From assembly GCF_002863005.1 (NCBI RefSeq), contig NZ_PKDG01000014.1, positions 1 to 64,000 on the forward strand: a DNA stretch of 64,000 nucleotides, read 5' to 3'. The position numbers and the translations under genes are program-made. This document shows, one piece after another, positions 1 through 8,986 of the stretch. Within the stretch, counting starts at the first letter, position 1. Each line of letters opens with the position of its first letter. The notes under the pieces were generated by a model that ran no database searches, was not told the DNA's origin, and saw nothing but the letters and a program-made list of their open reading frames with translations. The DNA comes from Pseudoxanthomonas sp. GTDB lineage: Bacteria; Pseudomonadota; Gammaproteobacteria; Xanthomonadales; Xanthomonadaceae.

Positions 1-1
1 C

Positions 2-172
2 ACGGGCGCCGTGACCCTGCCGGAAGGCGTGGAAATGGTCATGCCGGGCGACAACATCAAGATGGTGGTGACCCTGATCAACCCGGTGGCGATGGACGAA
101 GGCCTGCGTTTCGCGATCCGCGAAGGCGGCCGTACGGTCGGCGCCGGCGTGGTGGCCAAGATCATCAAGTGA
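2..172 (+). CDS. tuf: Elongation factor Tu, C-terminal fragment
   Basis: Only the last 56 codons are inside the window; the reading frame is open at the left edge and stops with TGA at 170-172. The translation is the C-terminal beta-barrel domain III of EF-Tu, with [20 protein letters not shown] and the terminal [19 protein letters not shown]-Tu carries aminoacyl-tRNA to the ribosome A site as a GTP complex. Lying directly upstream of the S10 cluster, it is the last gene of the str-type cluster. A hairpin at 182-203 follows the stop. Confidence 0.97.
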   Translation, partial: TGAVTLPEGVEMVMPGDNIKMVVTLINPVAMDEGLRFAIREGGRTVGAGVVAKIIK

Positions 173-181
173 CGTCCTGAT

Positions 182-203
182 CCGGACGGGCCAGCCCGTC
201 CGG
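182..203 (+). terminator. Hairpin after tuf, possible terminator
   Basis: A perfect 9-bp inverted repeat (CCGGACGGG, 182-190, with CCCGTCCGG, 195-203) with a four-base loop starts ten bases after the tuf stop. The following bases are pyrimidine rich (cttcctc) but there is no clean T run, so termination may be partial or may need Rho. Confidence 0.5.
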
Positions 204-215
204 CTTCCTCGGGCC

Positions 216-242
216 GTCATCCCCGCGCAGGCGGGGATCCAG
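216..242. repeat. Short palindromic REP-like sequence
   Basis: CCCCGC-gcag-GCGGGG (221-236) flanked by gtcat and atccag. The consensus gtcatccccgcg...gcggggatccag is a common extragenic palindrome in proteobacterial genomes. This copy lies between tuf and rpsJ. Identification rests on memory of the consensus, not on a search. Confidence 0.5.
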
Positions 243-529
243 CGCCTGATGAAGCGACAAGGGCGGGCCGGAACCTCGGTCCGCCTCTTATTTGCAGAAA
301 TCCATTCGTTTCGCGCGATGGATGCTGCAAAACAGTAGGACCTGCGTTATGATGCGCGCCCCCTTGAAGGCCTCTTGGCCCGACAGGACTCGCATGATCC
401 GCCAGCGCCCCCTGGGAGGCCGCTGGTTCTACCGCGAAAAGAGGTGCAGGAAGCGCCTCGTGTTCGCCAGACACGGAGTGTCGCGTGCCTTCCTGCCGGC
501 CCTCGGGCCGAGGCGGGGTGCCCCGGTGG

Positions 530-558
530 TTGACGGGGTCTGTCACGCGTCCTATACT
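530..558 (+). promoter_or_regulatory. Sigma-70 promoter of the S10 operon
   Basis: TTGACG (530-535), a 17-bp spacer and TATACT (553-558) match the housekeeping consensus closely. The predicted start is near 565, giving a leader of about 175 nt before rpsJ at 740. Confidence 0.85.
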
Positions 559-568
559 TTCATGTCTG

Positions 569-600
569 GGCGGGCCGGTTTACCGGCCTGCCTAGTTTTT
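569..600 (+). terminator. Terminator-like hairpin at the 5' end of the S10 leader
   Basis: A 10-bp stem (569-578 with 583-592, one G-U pair, loop TTTA) is followed by TAG and five T residues (596-600). It has the form of an intrinsic terminator, but begins only a few bases after the predicted transcription start of the S10 operon. It could be an attenuator of this operon or the terminator of a transcript entering from upstream. A second hairpin (632-656) follows in the leader. Confidence 0.6.
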
Positions 601-739
601 CAGGAAGATCCCCAGCCGATTCCGGCGCTATCCGGCCGTGGAGTCCACGCGGCCGGCGGGGAACTGGAACAGCTTGGACTAACCGGGGCAAGGCATCCCA
701 GAGGCCGCGCCCGTCGCTCTTTAACGAAGGAACACCGTC

Positions 740-1051
740 ATGGCGGACCAAAAGATCCGAATCCGGCTCAAGGCGTACGATCATCGTCTGATCGACCGCT
801 CGGCCAGCGAGATCGTCGAGACAGCCAAGCGGACCGGCGCGCAAGTGCGCGGCCCGATCCCGCTGCCGACCAAGATCGAGCGCTACACCATCCTGGTTTC
901 CCCGCACGTCGACAAGGACGCGCGTGACCAGTACGAAACCCGCACGCACAAGCGCGTGCTCGACATCGTCGACCCGAACGACAAGACCGTGGACGCGCTG
1001 ATGAAGCTCGAACTCGCGGCTGGCGTCGACGTGCAGATCAAGTTGACCTGA
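740..1051 (+). CDS. rpsJ: 30S ribosomal protein S10
   Basis: The 103-residue product equals the usual S10 length and has the family's N-terminal [15 protein letters not shown] and the RTHKR segment near residue 72. S10 lies in the 30S head and, as NusE, also joins transcription antitermination complexes. GAAGG at 726-730 is a well-placed ribosome binding site. It is the first gene of the cluster, about 175 nt downstream of a strong promoter. Confidence 0.98.
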   Translation: MADQKIRIRLKAYDHRLIDRSASEIVETAKRTGAQVRGPIPLPTKIERYTILVSPHVDKDARDQYETRTHKRVLDIVDPNDKTVDALMKLELAAGVDVQIKLT

Positions 1052-1062
1052 GGCCCACGACC

Positions 1063-1716
1063 ATGACCGCGAAGAAATATTCGTTGGGTCTCGTCGGCCG
1101 CAAGGCTGGCATGACCCGCGTGTTCACCGAAGATGGCAAGTCCATTCCGGTGACGCTGATCGAAGCAACCCCGAACCGCATCACCCAGATCAAGACCCCG
1201 GAAACCGACGGCTACAGCGCCGTGCAGGTTGCCGTCGGTACCCGCCGCGCCTCGCTCGTCACCAAGCCTGTTGCCGGTCACCTGGCCAAGGCCAAGGTCG
1301 AAGCCGGTCGCGGCCTCTGGGAACTGCGCGTGGAAGCCGACAAGCTGGGCGACTTCACCGTCGGCGGCGAGATCAAGGCCGACATCTTCGAAGTCGGCCA
1401 GATCGTCGACGTCCAGGGTGTCACCAAGGGCAAGGGCTTCCAGGGCACCATCAAGCGCTGGAACTTCCGCATGGGCGACGCCACCCACGGTAACTCGCTG
1501 TCGCATCGCGCGCCGGGTTCGCTGGGTCAGCGCCAGACGCCGGGCCGCGTGTTCCCGGGCAAGAAAATGTCCGGCCACATGGGTGCCGTGCAGCAGAGCA
1601 CGCAGAACCTGGAAGTCGTCCGCGTGGACGCCGAGCGCGGCCTGATCGCCGTTCGCGGCGCCGTGCCGGGTGCGCCGGGTGGTGACGTGATCGTGCGTCC
1701 GGCAAGCAAGGGTTGA
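1063..1716 (+). CDS. rplC: 50S ribosomal protein L3
   Basis: A 217-residue L3, slightly longer than the 209 residues of E. coli, with the N-terminal [13 protein letters not shown]. The [10 protein letters not shown] loop reaches the peptidyl transferase centre. Gln156 in that loop corresponds to the glutamine methylated by PrmB in E. coli. L3 initiates 50S assembly. It follows rpsJ by 11 bases. Confidence 0.98.
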   Translation: MTAKKYSLGLVGRKAGMTRVFTEDGKSIPVTLIEATPNRITQIKTPETDGYSAVQVAVGTRRASLVTKPVAGHLAKAKVEAGRGLWELRVEADKLGDFTVGGEIKADIFEVGQIVDVQGVTKGKGFQGTIKRWNFRMGDATHGNSLSHRAPGSLGQRQTPGRVFPGKKMSGHMGAVQQSTQNLEVVRVDAERGLIAVRGAVPGAPGGDVIVRPASKG

Positions 1717-1727
1717 GGAGAACGACC

Positions 1728-2333
1728 ATGGAACTAGCCATTACAGGTAGCGCCAACAAGCTGTCGGTCTCCGACGACGTGTTCGGCCGTGAATTCAGCG
1801 AGGATCTGGTCCACCAGGTCGTCGTTGCCTACCGCAACGCCGGTCGTGCCGGCACCAAGGCGCAGAAGACGCGCGCCGAAGTGAACGGCACCACCAAGAA
1901 GTCCAAGAAGCAGAAGGGCGGCGGTGCCCGTCACGGCGCCCTGACCGCGCCGATCTTCGTGGGCGGCGGCGTGACTTTCGCGGCCAAGCCGCGCAGCTTC
2001 GCGCAGAAGGTCAACCGCAAAATGTACCGTGCGGCCATCAGCTCGATCCTGTCCGAGCTCAACCGCCAGAACCGCCTGAAGGTCGTGGAAGCGTTCGACG
2101 TGGACGCCACCAAGACCAGCGCCCTGGTCGAGAAGCTGAAGGGCTTCGAGCTCGGCAAGCGTCCGCTGATCGTCACCGAAGATGCTTCCGAGCACCTTTA
2201 CCTGTCCGCCCGCAACCTTCCCTACGTGGAAGTGCGCGACGTGCAGGGCCTGGATCCGGCGGCGCTGGTCGGTGCCGACTCCGTGTTGATCACGGCCGAC
2301 GCCATCAAGAAGATCGAGGAGTGGCTGGCATGA
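1728..2333 (+). CDS. rplD: 50S ribosomal protein L4
   Basis: The start is the ATG at 1728, preceded by GAGGAG (1715-1720). An in-frame TTG at 1713 overlaps that binding site and is not used. The 201-residue product matches the E. coli length and has the [20 protein letters not shown] region that binds 23S rRNA at the exit tunnel. In enteric bacteria free L4 represses its own operon through the S10 leader. Whether that happens with this differently built leader cannot be told from sequence. Confidence 0.97.
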   Translation: MELAITGSANKLSVSDDVFGREFSEDLVHQVVVAYRNAGRAGTKAQKTRAEVNGTTKKSKKQKGGGARHGALTAPIFVGGGVTFAAKPRSFAQKVNRKMYRAAISSILSELNRQNRLKVVEAFDVDATKTSALVEKLKGFELGKRPLIVTEDASEHLYLSARNLPYVEVRDVQGLDPAALVGADSVLITADAIKKIEEWLA

Positions 2334-2629
2334 TCAGCAACGAAAAGATTTTTGCCGTGCTGCGTGCTCCGCGCGTCTCCGAAAAGACCGTGCGCCTGCA
2401 GGAACTCTCCAATCAATACGTCTTCGAAGTCTCGAACGATGCCACCAAGGCCGATGTGAAGGCCGCGGTCGAGCAGCTGTTCGACGTCAAGGTCGAGACG
2501 GTCAACGTGGTCAACGTCAAGGGCAAGAACAAGTCCTTCCGTAACCGCGCCGGCCGCCGCGGCGACTGGCGCAAGGCGTACGTGCGTCTGGCCGACGGCC
2601 AGGCCATCGACGTGTCGGCCAAGGCCTGA
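2330..2629 (+). CDS. rplW: 50S ribosomal protein L23
   Basis: The ATG at 2330 overlaps the rplD stop codon (ATGA) and is preceded by GAGGA at 2315-2319. A GTG nine bases upstream is a poorer choice. The 99-residue product begins [19 protein letters not shown], typical of L23. L23 sits at the polypeptide exit and docks trigger factor and signal recognition particle. The overlap implies translational coupling with rplD. Confidence 0.97.
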   Translation: MISNEKIFAVLRAPRVSEKTVRLQELSNQYVFEVSNDATKADVKAAVEQLFDVKVETVNVVNVKGKNKSFRNRAGRRGDWRKAYVRLADGQAIDVSAKA

Positions 2630-2640
2630 GGTAGATCCAC

Positions 2641-3468
2641 ATGCCATTGATGAAATTCAAACCCACCTCTCCCGGTCGCCGTTCGGCGGTCCGCGTGGTG
2701 ACGCCCGACCTGCACAAGGGTGCTCCGCATGCTGCGCTGCTCGAGAAGCAGAGCAAGTCCGGCGGTCGCAACCACCACGGTCGCATCACCACCCGTCATA
2801 TCGGTGGTGGCCACAAGCAGCACTATCGTCTCATCGACTTCAAGCGCGACAAGGAAGGCATCCCCGCGCGCGTGGAGCGGATCGAATACGATCCGAACCG
2901 CACCGCGCACATCGCGCTGCTGTGCTACGTCGATGGCGAGCGTCGCTACATCATCGCCCCGAAGGGCCTGAAGGCCGGTGACCAGGTCATCGCCGGTAGC
3001 GATGCGCCGATCAAGGCCGGCAACACGCTGCCGCTGCGCAACATCCCGGTTGGTACGACGATCCACGGCATCGAGCTTAAGCCGGGCAAGGGCGCGCAGA
3101 TCGCCCGCGCCGCCGGCGCCGCCGTGCAGCTGGTCGCTCGCGAGCAGGGGTTCGCCACGCTGCGCCTCCGCTCCGGCGAAATGCGCAAGGTGCAGGTCGA
3201 GTGCCGCGCCACGGTGGGCGAAGTCGGCAACGACGAGCACAGCCTGGAGAAGCTCGGCAAGGCCGGTGCCAAGCGCTGGCGCGGTGTCAAGCCGACCGTC
3301 CGCGGTGCGGCCATGAACCCCGTCGACCACCCGCACGGTGGTGGTGAGGCCAAGGCCGGCCAGGGCAACCCGCATCCGGTCACCCCGTGGGGTGTTCCGA
3401 CCAAGGGTTACAAGACGCGCAAGAACAAGCGCACGCAGCAATTCATCGTCCGCGATCGTAGGGGCTAA
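2641..3468 (+). CDS. rplB: 50S ribosomal protein L2
   Basis: A 275-residue L2 (273 in E. coli). The C-terminal [12 protein letters not shown] segment carries the conserved histidine near residue 230 that lies by the peptidyl transferase centre. L2 is needed for subunit association. It starts 11 bases after rplW. Confidence 0.98.
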   Translation: MPLMKFKPTSPGRRSAVRVVTPDLHKGAPHAALLEKQSKSGGRNHHGRITTRHIGGGHKQHYRLIDFKRDKEGIPARVERIEYDPNRTAHIALLCYVDGERRYIIAPKGLKAGDQVIAGSDAPIKAGNTLPLRNIPVGTTIHGIELKPGKGAQIARAAGAAVQLVAREQGFATLRLRSGEMRKVQVECRATVGEVGNDEHSLEKLGKAGAKRWRGVKPTVRGAAMNPVDHPHGGGEAKAGQGNPHPVTPWGVPTKGYKTRKNKRTQQFIVRDRRG

Positions 3469-3474
3469 TCGACC

Positions 3475-3750
3475 ATGGCACGTTCACTCAAGAAGGGCCC
3501 GTTCGTCGATCACCACCTCGTCAAGAAGGTGGAGGCCGCGGGCGGCAGCAAGAAGCCGATCAAGACCTGGTCGCGCCGTTCGATGATCCTACCGGAAATG
3601 GTGGGCTTCACGATCGCCATCCACAATGGCAAGAACCACGTTCCCGTGCTGGTCAACGAGAACATGGTCGGCCACAAGCTCGGCGAGTTTGCCGTCACCC
3701 GTACCTTCAAGGGTCACGGTGGCGACAAGAAAGCCGGCGGCAAGAAGTAA
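3475..3750 (+). CDS. rpsS: 30S ribosomal protein S19
   Basis: A 91-residue S19 with the hallmark N-terminus [15 protein letters not shown] and the [14 protein letters not shown] core. It binds 16S rRNA in the 30S head with S13. It starts six bases after rplB, so the two are almost certainly co-translated. Confidence 0.98.
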   Translation: MARSLKKGPFVDHHLVKKVEAAGGSKKPIKTWSRRSMILPEMVGFTIAIHNGKNHVPVLVNENMVGHKLGEFAVTRTFKGHGGDKKAGGKK

Positions 3751-3762
3751 GGAGAGATGACC

Positions 3763-4098
3763 ATGGAAGCGAAAGCCATCCTGCGCACCGCGCGCATCTC
3801 CCCCCAGAAAGCCCGTCTGGTCGCTGACCAGGTGCGTGGCCTGCCGGCCGAGCGCGCTGTCAACCTGCTGAAGTTCTCGGACAAGAAGGCTGCCCACCTG
3901 ATCAAGAAGGTCGTGGAGTCCGCCATCGCCAACGCCGAGAACAACCAGGGCGCCGACGTCGACGAGCTGAAGGTCAAGACCATCATGGTCGACGAAGGTC
4001 CGATGCTGAAGCGTTTCATGGCCCGCGCCAAGGGCCGTGGCACCCGCATTCTGAAGCGCACCAGCCACATCACCGTGGTCGTGGGCGAGGGCAAATAA
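3763..4098 (+). CDS. rplV: 50S ribosomal protein L22
   Basis: Two in-frame ATGs lie at 3757 and 3763. GGAG at 3751-3754 is too close to the first, so 3763 ([16 protein letters not shown], 111 residues) is chosen; this matches the usual L22 length. L22 lines the exit tunnel, and its beta-hairpin with the [18 protein letters not shown] tip is present. Confidence 0.96.
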   Translation: MEAKAILRTARISPQKARLVADQVRGLPAERAVNLLKFSDKKAAHLIKKVVESAIANAENNQGADVDELKVKTIMVDEGPMLKRFMARAKGRGTRILKRTSHITVVVGEGK

Positions 4099-4100
4099 GT

Positions 4101-4820
4101 ATGGGTCACAAAGTTCATCCGACCGGTATCCGCCTGGGCATCGCCAAGGACTGGAATTCCAAGTGGTTCGCCAACAAGCGCGACTACGCCGACTACCTCG
4201 CCGCGGACCTCAAGGTGCGCGAGATGCTTCGCAAGAAGCTGGCGCAGGCGGGCATTTCCAAGATCCTGATCGAGCGTCCGGCCAAGACCGCCCGCGTGAC
4301 CATCCACACCGCCCGTCCGGGCGTCGTGATCGGCAAGCGCGGTGAGGACATCGAGAAGCTGCGCAAGGAAGTGAGCGACCTGATGGGCGTCCCGGCGCAC
4401 ATCAACGTCACCGAAGTGCGCAAGCCCGAGCTGGACGCCCAGCTGGTGGCCGAATCGATCGCGCAGCAGCTGGAACGCCGCATCATGTTCCGCCGCGCCA
4501 TGAAGCGTGCCGTGGGCAACGCGATGCGCCTGGGTGCCCTGGGCATCAAGGTCAACGTGGCCGGCCGCTTGAACGGTGCGGAAATCGCCCGTTCGGAGTG
4601 GTACCGCGAAGGTCGCGTGCCGCTGCACACGCTGCGTGCCGACATCGATTACGGTTTTGCCGAGGCGAAGACCACCTACGGCATCATCGGCATCAAGGTG
4701 TGGGTCTACAAGGGCGAGATCTTCGATTTCAGCCAGGTGGGTCAGGAGAAGCAGGACGACGCGCGCCCCGAGCGCAGCGAACGTCCGTCGCGCCCGGCTC
4801 GTGACCGCGACGCGAGGTAA
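4101..4820 (+). CDS. rpsC: 30S ribosomal protein S3
   Basis: A 239-residue S3 with an N-terminal KH domain ([15 protein letters not shown]) and a C-terminal domain containing [13 protein letters not shown]. The last 30 residues form a charged tail rich in Asp, Glu, Arg and Ser. S3 lines the mRNA entry channel. It starts two bases after the rplV stop. Confidence 0.98.
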   Translation: MGHKVHPTGIRLGIAKDWNSKWFANKRDYADYLAADLKVREMLRKKLAQAGISKILIERPAKTARVTIHTARPGVVIGKRGEDIEKLRKEVSDLMGVPAHINVTEVRKPELDAQLVAESIAQQLERRIMFRRAMKRAVGNAMRLGALGIKVNVAGRLNGAEIARSEWYREGRVPLHTLRADIDYGFAEAKTTYGIIGIKVWVYKGEIFDFSQVGQEKQDDARPERSERPSRPARDRDAR

Positions 4821-4826
4821 TCAGTC

Positions 4827-5240
4827 ATGTTGCAACCCAAGCGAACCAAATACCGCAAGATGCACAAGGGCCGGAACGAAGGCCTGAGCTGGAGCGGCAA
4901 CCTCGTCAGTTTCGGCGAGTACGGCCTGAAGGCCACGGCGCACGGTCAGCTGACCGCGCGCCAGATCGAAGCAGCGCGTCGTTCCATCAGCCGTTATGTG
5001 AAGCGTGGCGGCAAGATGTGGATCCGTGTGTTCCCCGACAAGCCGATCACCAAGAAGCCCATCGAAGTCCGCATGGGTTCCGGTAAGGGCAACGTCGAAT
5101 ACTGGGTCGCCCAGATCCAGCCGGGCCGCATGATCTATGAAATCGAAGGCGTCAGCGAGGACATCGCGCGCGAGGCGTTCCGCCTGGCCGCGGCCAAGCT
5201 GTCGGTCACCACCACTTTCGTGACCCGGACGGTGCGCTAA
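4827..5240 (+). CDS. rplP: 50S ribosomal protein L16
   Basis: A 137-residue L16 starting [19 protein letters not shown], with the [15 protein letters not shown] segment. It contacts the A-site tRNA elbow on 23S rRNA. Its stop codon TAA shares its last A with the rpmC start codon. Confidence 0.98.
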   Translation: MLQPKRTKYRKMHKGRNEGLSWSGNLVSFGEYGLKATAHGQLTARQIEAARRSISRYVKRGGKMWIRVFPDKPITKKPIEVRMGSGKGNVEYWVAQIQPGRMIYEIEGVSEDIAREAFRLAAAKLSVTTTFVTRTVR

Positions 5241-5425
5241 TGGAACTCAAGCAACTCCGCGAGAAGTCGGCTGACGAACTGAAGGCCCACCTGACCGAAC
5301 TGCGCAAGGAGCAATTCTCCCTGCGCATGCAGAAGGTGACCGGCCAGCTGCCGAAGACGCATGAAACCCGCCGGGTCCGCCGCGAGATCGCTCGCGTCAA
5401 GACCCTGCTGGGCAGCCAGAAGTAA
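5240..5425 (+). CDS. rpmC: 50S ribosomal protein L29
   Basis: A 61-residue L29 (63 in E. coli), all helical, with the signature [13 protein letters not shown] and [17 protein letters not shown]. It starts in a TAATG overlap with rplP, which implies coupled translation. It sits near the exit tunnel beside L23. Confidence 0.97.
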   Translation: MELKQLREKSADELKAHLTELRKEQFSLRMQKVTGQLPKTHETRRVRREIARVKTLLGSQK

Positions 5426-5437
5426 GGAGCGACCAAG

Positions 5438-5704
5438 ATGAGCGATAACAAAGACAAAGCGCAACGCACCATCGAAGGCCGCGTCGTCAGCAACAAGATG
5501 GACAAGACGGTCACCATCCTGGTGGAGCGTCAGGTCAAGCACGCCCTGTACGGCAAGTACATCAAGCGTTCCACCAAGCTGCACGCGCACGACGCGGACA
5601 ACAGCTGCAAGGAAGGCGACGTGGTGCGCGTGACCGAGATCGCCCCGATGTCCAAGACCAAGAACTGGCGCGTGGTGGAAATCATCACCCGCGCGGCTGA
5701 ATAA
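5438..5704 (+). CDS. rpsQ: 30S ribosomal protein S17
   Basis: An 88-residue S17 with the OB-fold motif [22 protein letters not shown] and the KLHAHD loop. It is a primary 16S rRNA binder in the 30S body. AAGGAG (5424-5429) precedes the ATG. Confidence 0.98.
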   Translation: MSDNKDKAQRTIEGRVVSNKMDKTVTILVERQVKHALYGKYIKRSTKLHAHDADNSCKEGDVVRVTEIAPMSKTKNWRVVEIITRAAE

Positions 5705-5719
5705 AAGGAGATCTGAATC

Positions 5720-6088
5720 ATGATCCAGATGCAGAGCTACCTTGACGCGGCCGACAACTCCGGCGCCAAGGAACTGATGTGCATCAAGGTGCTGGGCGGC
5801 TCCAAGCGCCGTTACGCCGGCATCGGCGACATCATCAAGGTGACCGTCAAGGACGCCATCCCGCGCGGCAAGGTGAAGAAGGGCGAAGTCTACGACGCGG
5901 TCGTCGTGCGCACCCGCAAGGGCGTCCGTCGCCCCGACGGTTCGCTGATCCGCTTCGATGGCAACGCCGCCGTCCTGCTGAACAACAAGCAGGAGCCGAT
6001 CGGCACCCGTATCTTCGGGCCCGTGACCCGCGAGCTGCGTTCCGAGAAGTTCATGAAGATCGTTTCGCTCGCGCCTGAAGTGCTCTGA
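5720..6088 (+). CDS. rplN: 50S ribosomal protein L14
   Basis: A 122-residue L14 with the N-terminal [19 protein letters not shown] and the motif [20 protein letters not shown]. It forms an intersubunit bridge and is the docking site of the silencing factor RsfS. AAAAGGAG (5703-5710) gives a strong binding site. Confidence 0.98.
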   Translation: MIQMQSYLDAADNSGAKELMCIKVLGGSKRRYAGIGDIIKVTVKDAIPRGKVKKGEVYDAVVVRTRKGVRRPDGSLIRFDGNAAVLLNNKQEPIGTRIFGPVTRELRSEKFMKIVSLAPEVL

Positions 6089-6103
6089 GCGGAGGACAAA
6101 GAA

Positions 6104-6421
6104 ATGGCTAACCGTATCAAGAAGGGCGACCAGGTCGTCGTCACCGCCGGCAAGGACAAGGGCAAGAAGGGCGACGTGGTGCGTGTGGATGGCGACCGCG
6201 TGGTCGTGTCCAACGTCAACGTCGTCAAGCGCCACACCAAGCCGAACCCGCAGGCCGGTATCGCGGGTGGCGTGGTGGAGAGCGAGCGCTCGATCCACAT
6301 CTCCAATGTCGCGCTGTTCAACCCGGCAACGGGCAAGGGCGAGCGTATCGGTTTCAAGGTGCTGGAGGATGGACGCAAACTGCGTGTGTTCCGCTCCAGC
6401 GGTGAGGCGCTCGACGCCTGA
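6104..6421 (+). CDS. rplX: 50S ribosomal protein L24
   Basis: A 105-residue L24 with the KOW motif ([21 protein letters not shown]) at residues 7-27 and [13 protein letters not shown]. It is an early 50S assembly initiator that binds the 5' part of 23S rRNA. A GGAGG site precedes the ATG. Confidence 0.98.
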   Translation: MANRIKKGDQVVVTAGKDKGKKGDVVRVDGDRVVVSNVNVVKRHTKPNPQAGIAGGVVESERSIHISNVALFNPATGKGERIGFKVLEDGRKLRVFRSSGEALDA

Positions 6422-6429
6422 GGAATGAC

Positions 6430-6972
6430 ATGACCACTCGTCTCGAAAAAATCTACAAGGAAGAAGTGGCGCCGGCTCTGATGAAGAAGTTCGGCTACAC
6501 CAATCCGATGGAAGTGCCGAAGATCACCAAGATCACCATCAACATGGGTGTGGGTGAGGCGGCGACCAACAAGAAGATCCTGGAAAACGCCGTGGCCGAC
6601 CTGGCCAAGATCACCGGCCAGAAGCCGATCACGACCAAGTCCCGCGTGTCGGTGGCTTCGTTCAAGATCCGCGACGGCTGGCCGATCGGCTGCAAGGTCA
6701 CCCTGCGTCGCGCCAAGATGTACGAATTCCTGGATCGCCTGATCAGCATTTCGCTGCCGCGCGTCCGCGACTTCCGTGGCGTGTCCGGCCGTTCGTTCGA
6801 CGGTCGCGGCAACTACAACATGGGCGTGAAGGAACAGATCATCTTCCCGGAAATCGACTTCGACGCCGTCGACGCGATCCGCGGCATGGATATCGCCATC
6901 ACGACGACCGCCAAGAACGACGCCGAAGCTAAGGCGTTGCTCGAAGCGTTCAAGTTCCCGTTCCGCAACTGA
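6430..6972 (+). CDS. rplE: 50S ribosomal protein L5
   Basis: A 180-residue L5 with [16 protein letters not shown] and the C-terminal [18 protein letters not shown]. It binds 5S rRNA and contacts P-site tRNA. In E. coli the region around this start is the S8 repressor site for the spc operon. I do not see an obvious equivalent fold here without computation. Confidence 0.98.
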   Translation: MTTRLEKIYKEEVAPALMKKFGYTNPMEVPKITKITINMGVGEAATNKKILENAVADLAKITGQKPITTKSRVSVASFKIRDGWPIGCKVTLRRAKMYEFLDRLISISLPRVRDFRGVSGRSFDGRGNYNMGVKEQIIFPEIDFDAVDAIRGMDIAITTTAKNDAEAKALLEAFKFPFRN

Positions 6973-6992
6973 TTCGCTAGGAAAACGACATC

Positions 6993-7298
6993 ATGGCAAA
7001 GACCTCGATGGTCAACCGCGACATCAAGCGGGAAAAGCTGGCCAAGCAGTACGCCGCCAAGCGCGATGCGCTGAAGAAGATCATCTCCAGCCAAAACGCC
7101 TCGTACGAAGAAAAGGCCGATGCGGTCGTCAAGCTGCAGAAGCTGCCGCGCGACTCCTCGCCGAGCCGCCAGCGCAACCGCTGCGAGCTGTCCGGTCGTT
7201 CGCGTGGCGTGTACCGCAAGTTCGGCCTGGGCCGCAACATGCTGCGCAAGGCGACGATGAACGGCGACGTCCCGGGCCTGCGCAAGGCCAGCTGGTAA
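6993..7298 (+). CDS. rpsN: 30S ribosomal protein S14
   Basis: A 101-residue S14 of the zinc-free long form: only one Cys (RNRCELSGR) remains in place of the four zinc ligands of the short form. The C-terminal [17 protein letters not shown] is typical. It is followed by a 203-bp spacer with two hairpins, unusual inside an spc operon. Confidence 0.97.
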   Translation: MAKTSMVNRDIKREKLAKQYAAKRDALKKIISSQNASYEEKADAVVKLQKLPRDSSPSRQRNRCELSGRSRGVYRKFGLGRNMLRKATMNGDVPGLRKASW

Positions 7299-7305
7299 GG
7301 ACGCC

Positions 7306-7329
7306 GGGAGAGCCAGAACCGGCTCTCCC
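7306..7329 (+). terminator. Hairpin after rpsN
   Basis: A perfect 9-bp stem (GGGAGAGCC, 7306-7314, with GGCTCTCCC, 7321-7329) begins seven bases after the rpsN stop. No T run follows, so on its own it may be an mRNA-end stabiliser or a pause site rather than a terminator. Confidence 0.45.
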
Positions 7330-7341
7330 TCGGTTCCGAGG

Positions 7342-7378
7342 ACAAGTCCGGCACCTGCCGGACTTGTTGTTGTACAAT
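7342..7378 (+). promoter_or_regulatory. Hairpin with T-rich tail and TACAAT hexamer before rpsH
   Basis: A 10-bp stem (7342-7351 with 7358-7367) is followed by a T-rich stretch and then TACAAT at 7373-7378, which resembles a -10 box. No good -35 is seen at 16-18 bp. The arrangement suggests an internal terminator followed by a restart promoter, giving an rpsH leader of about 120 nt. This is inference. Confidence 0.4.
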
Positions 7379-7501
7379 GTTCGGCTCCCGCGGCCAGGCC
7401 GGGGGAGGGCCGGGGAACCGGCCGCCCGCCTGGGGGTTTCCAGGGACAACGCAAGATTTTCGCGAAAGCGGATATCGGTGCTACTCATAAGGCAGACTCT
7501 A

Positions 7502-7900
7502 ATGAGCATGACTGATCCCATCGCCGACATGCTGGTGCGCATTCGCAATGCCGCCGCTGTGGGCAAGCCGACGGTGAAGATGCCGTCCTCCAAGATCAAG
7601 ACCTCGATCGCCAACGTCCTCAAGGCGGAAGGCTATGTCGGCGACGTCCGCGTGACGAAGACCGAGAACAACAAGGCCGAGCTCGAGATCGTCCTGAAGT
7701 ATTTCGAAGGCAAGCCGGTCATCGAAAAGCTGAGCCGCGTGTCCCGTTCGGGCCTGCGCCAGTACCGTGGCAAGGCAGAATTGCCCAAGGTCCTCGGTGG
7801 CCTCGGCGTCGCCATCATCTCCACCTCGAAGGGCATCATGACCGATGCGCAGGCCCGTGCGGCCGGCGTTGGTGGTGAAGTGCTGTGCTTCGTGGCCTAA
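7502..7900 (+). CDS. rpsH: 30S ribosomal protein S8
   Basis: The ATG at 7502 gives a 132-residue product beginning [17 protein letters not shown], close to E. coli MSMQDPIADML. An in-frame extension to 7364 runs through spacer hairpins and is rejected. S8 binds helix 21 of 16S rRNA and in E. coli represses the spc operon. The C-terminal [26 protein letters not shown] is typical. Confidence 0.97.
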   Translation: MSMTDPIADMLVRIRNAAAVGKPTVKMPSSKIKTSIANVLKAEGYVGDVRVTKTENNKAELEIVLKYFEGKPVIEKLSRVSRSGLRQYRGKAELPKVLGGLGVAIISTSKGIMTDAQARAAGVGGEVLCFVA

Positions 7901-7916
7901 GCGAAGGAGCCCAGAC

Positions 7917-8444
7917 ATGTCCCGCGTAGCCAAGAAGCCGATCAATCTCCCCAAGGGCGTCGAACTGAATGCCCAGGGCGAGACCCTCAACGTCAAGGGC
8001 CCGAAGGGCACCCTGTCCATCGCCAAGCCTGCCGGTGTCGAACTGAACGTCGACAACGGCACGGTGAACCTGTCGCCGGTCACGCCGGCCGACGACGCCA
8101 TCACCGGCACCATCCGCGCGATCCTGGCCAACATGGTCAAGGGCGTGTCGGACGGTTTCGAGCGCAAGCTCGAACTGGTCGGCGTGGGTTACCGCGCTGC
8201 GATGCAGGGCAAGGACCTGAACCTGTCGCTGGGTTTCTCGCATCCGATCCTGTTCAAGACGCCGGAAGGCATCACCATCGCTACCCCGACCCAGACCGAA
8301 ATCCTGGTACAGGGTGCCGACAAGCAGCGCGTTGGCGAAGTTGCCGCCAAGATCCGCGGTTTCCGTCCGCCGGAGCCCTACAAGGGCAAGGGCGTGAAGT
8401 ACTCCGACGAAACCATCATCCGCAAGGAAGCGAAGAAGGCCTAA
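7917..8444 (+). CDS. rplF: 50S ribosomal protein L6
   Basis: The ATG at 7917 ([16 protein letters not shown], 175 residues) follows GAAGGAG at 7903-7909; a longer in-frame opening overlaps rpsH and is rejected. L6 lies near the GTPase-associated centre. The C-terminal [19 protein letters not shown] motif is present. Confidence 0.97.
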   Translation: MSRVAKKPINLPKGVELNAQGETLNVKGPKGTLSIAKPAGVELNVDNGTVNLSPVTPADDAITGTIRAILANMVKGVSDGFERKLELVGVGYRAAMQGKDLNLSLGFSHPILFKTPEGITIATPTQTEILVQGADKQRVGEVAAKIRGFRPPEPYKGKGVKYSDETIIRKEAKKA

Positions 8445-8473
8445 CCGGGCTTTCGGCTTCGAGGAACCAGATC

Positions 8474-8830
8474 ATGAGCATCAAGAACACCGCCCGCCTG
8501 CGCCGCGCCAAGTCCACCCGCGCGCACATCCGCGAACTCGGCGTCCCGCGCCTGTCGGTGCTGCGCACCGGCCAGCATATCTACGCCCAGCTGTTCACCG
8601 CCGATGGCTCCAAGGTCATCGCGTCGGCGAATACGCTGCAGGCCGATGTGAAGGATGGCTTGAAGAACGGCAAGAACAGCGATGCCGCCGCCCGCGTGGG
8701 CAAGGTGATCGCCGAGCGTGCCAAGGCCGAGGGCATCGAGAAGATCGCATTCGACCGTTCGGGCTACCGTTACCACGGCCGCATCAAGGCCCTGGCCGAC
8801 GCGGCCCGCGAAGGCGGCCTGCAGTTCTAA
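8474..8830 (+). CDS. rplR: 50S ribosomal protein L18
   Basis: A 118-residue L18 with an N-terminal basic segment and the C-terminal [27 protein letters not shown]. It binds 5S rRNA with L5. A 156-bp hairpin-containing gap separates it from rpsE. Confidence 0.97.
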   Translation: MSIKNTARLRRAKSTRAHIRELGVPRLSVLRTGQHIYAQLFTADGSKVIASANTLQADVKDGLKNGKNSDAAARVGKVIAERAKAEGIEKIAFDRSGYRYHGRIKALADAAREGGLQF

Positions 8831-8986
8831 GTATGAAGGGCATGGGGGCAGCCCCATGTCCTGACCTGCCGGCGCGGGCTGCGCCGGGCGCGGTCGATCT
8901 TCTGCATCGACCGTTGCGCCACCGCTTCACACCACAACCATAAGCGGCCACGCCGTACATACCTCATCAATCAAGGAATTCAAGCA
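8831..8986 (+). promoter_or_regulatory. Structured 156-bp gap between rplR and rpsE
   Basis: These genes are usually only a few bases apart. Here the gap carries two hairpins: CATGGGG (8841-8847) with CCCCATG (8852-8858), and CGGTCGAT (8891-8898) with ATCGACCG (8906-8913). Neither has a T run. A regulatory or RNA-processing role is inferred; no promoter hexamers stand out. Confidence 0.45.

Larger units (their letters stand above)
173..739. other. 567-bp tuf-rpsJ spacer
   Basis: This spacer has no convincing gene. It holds the tuf hairpin (182-203), a REP-like palindrome (216-242), an imperfect inverted repeat 292-330 (TTGCAG, ATCCAT with ATGGAT, CTGCAA), a TATGAT -10-like hexamer at 348-353, a second inverted repeat with arms 446-453 and 489-496, the strong promoter at 530-558 and two leader hairpins (569-592 and 632-656). 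Open frames crossing it have no homology that I recognise and run into rpsJ out of frame. Confidence 0.6.

Noticed and set aside
292-927. A 211-codon open frame running from the tuf-rpsJ spacer into rpsJ
   Set aside because: It crosses the S10 promoter and leader hairpins and overlaps rpsJ in another frame; no family resemblance.
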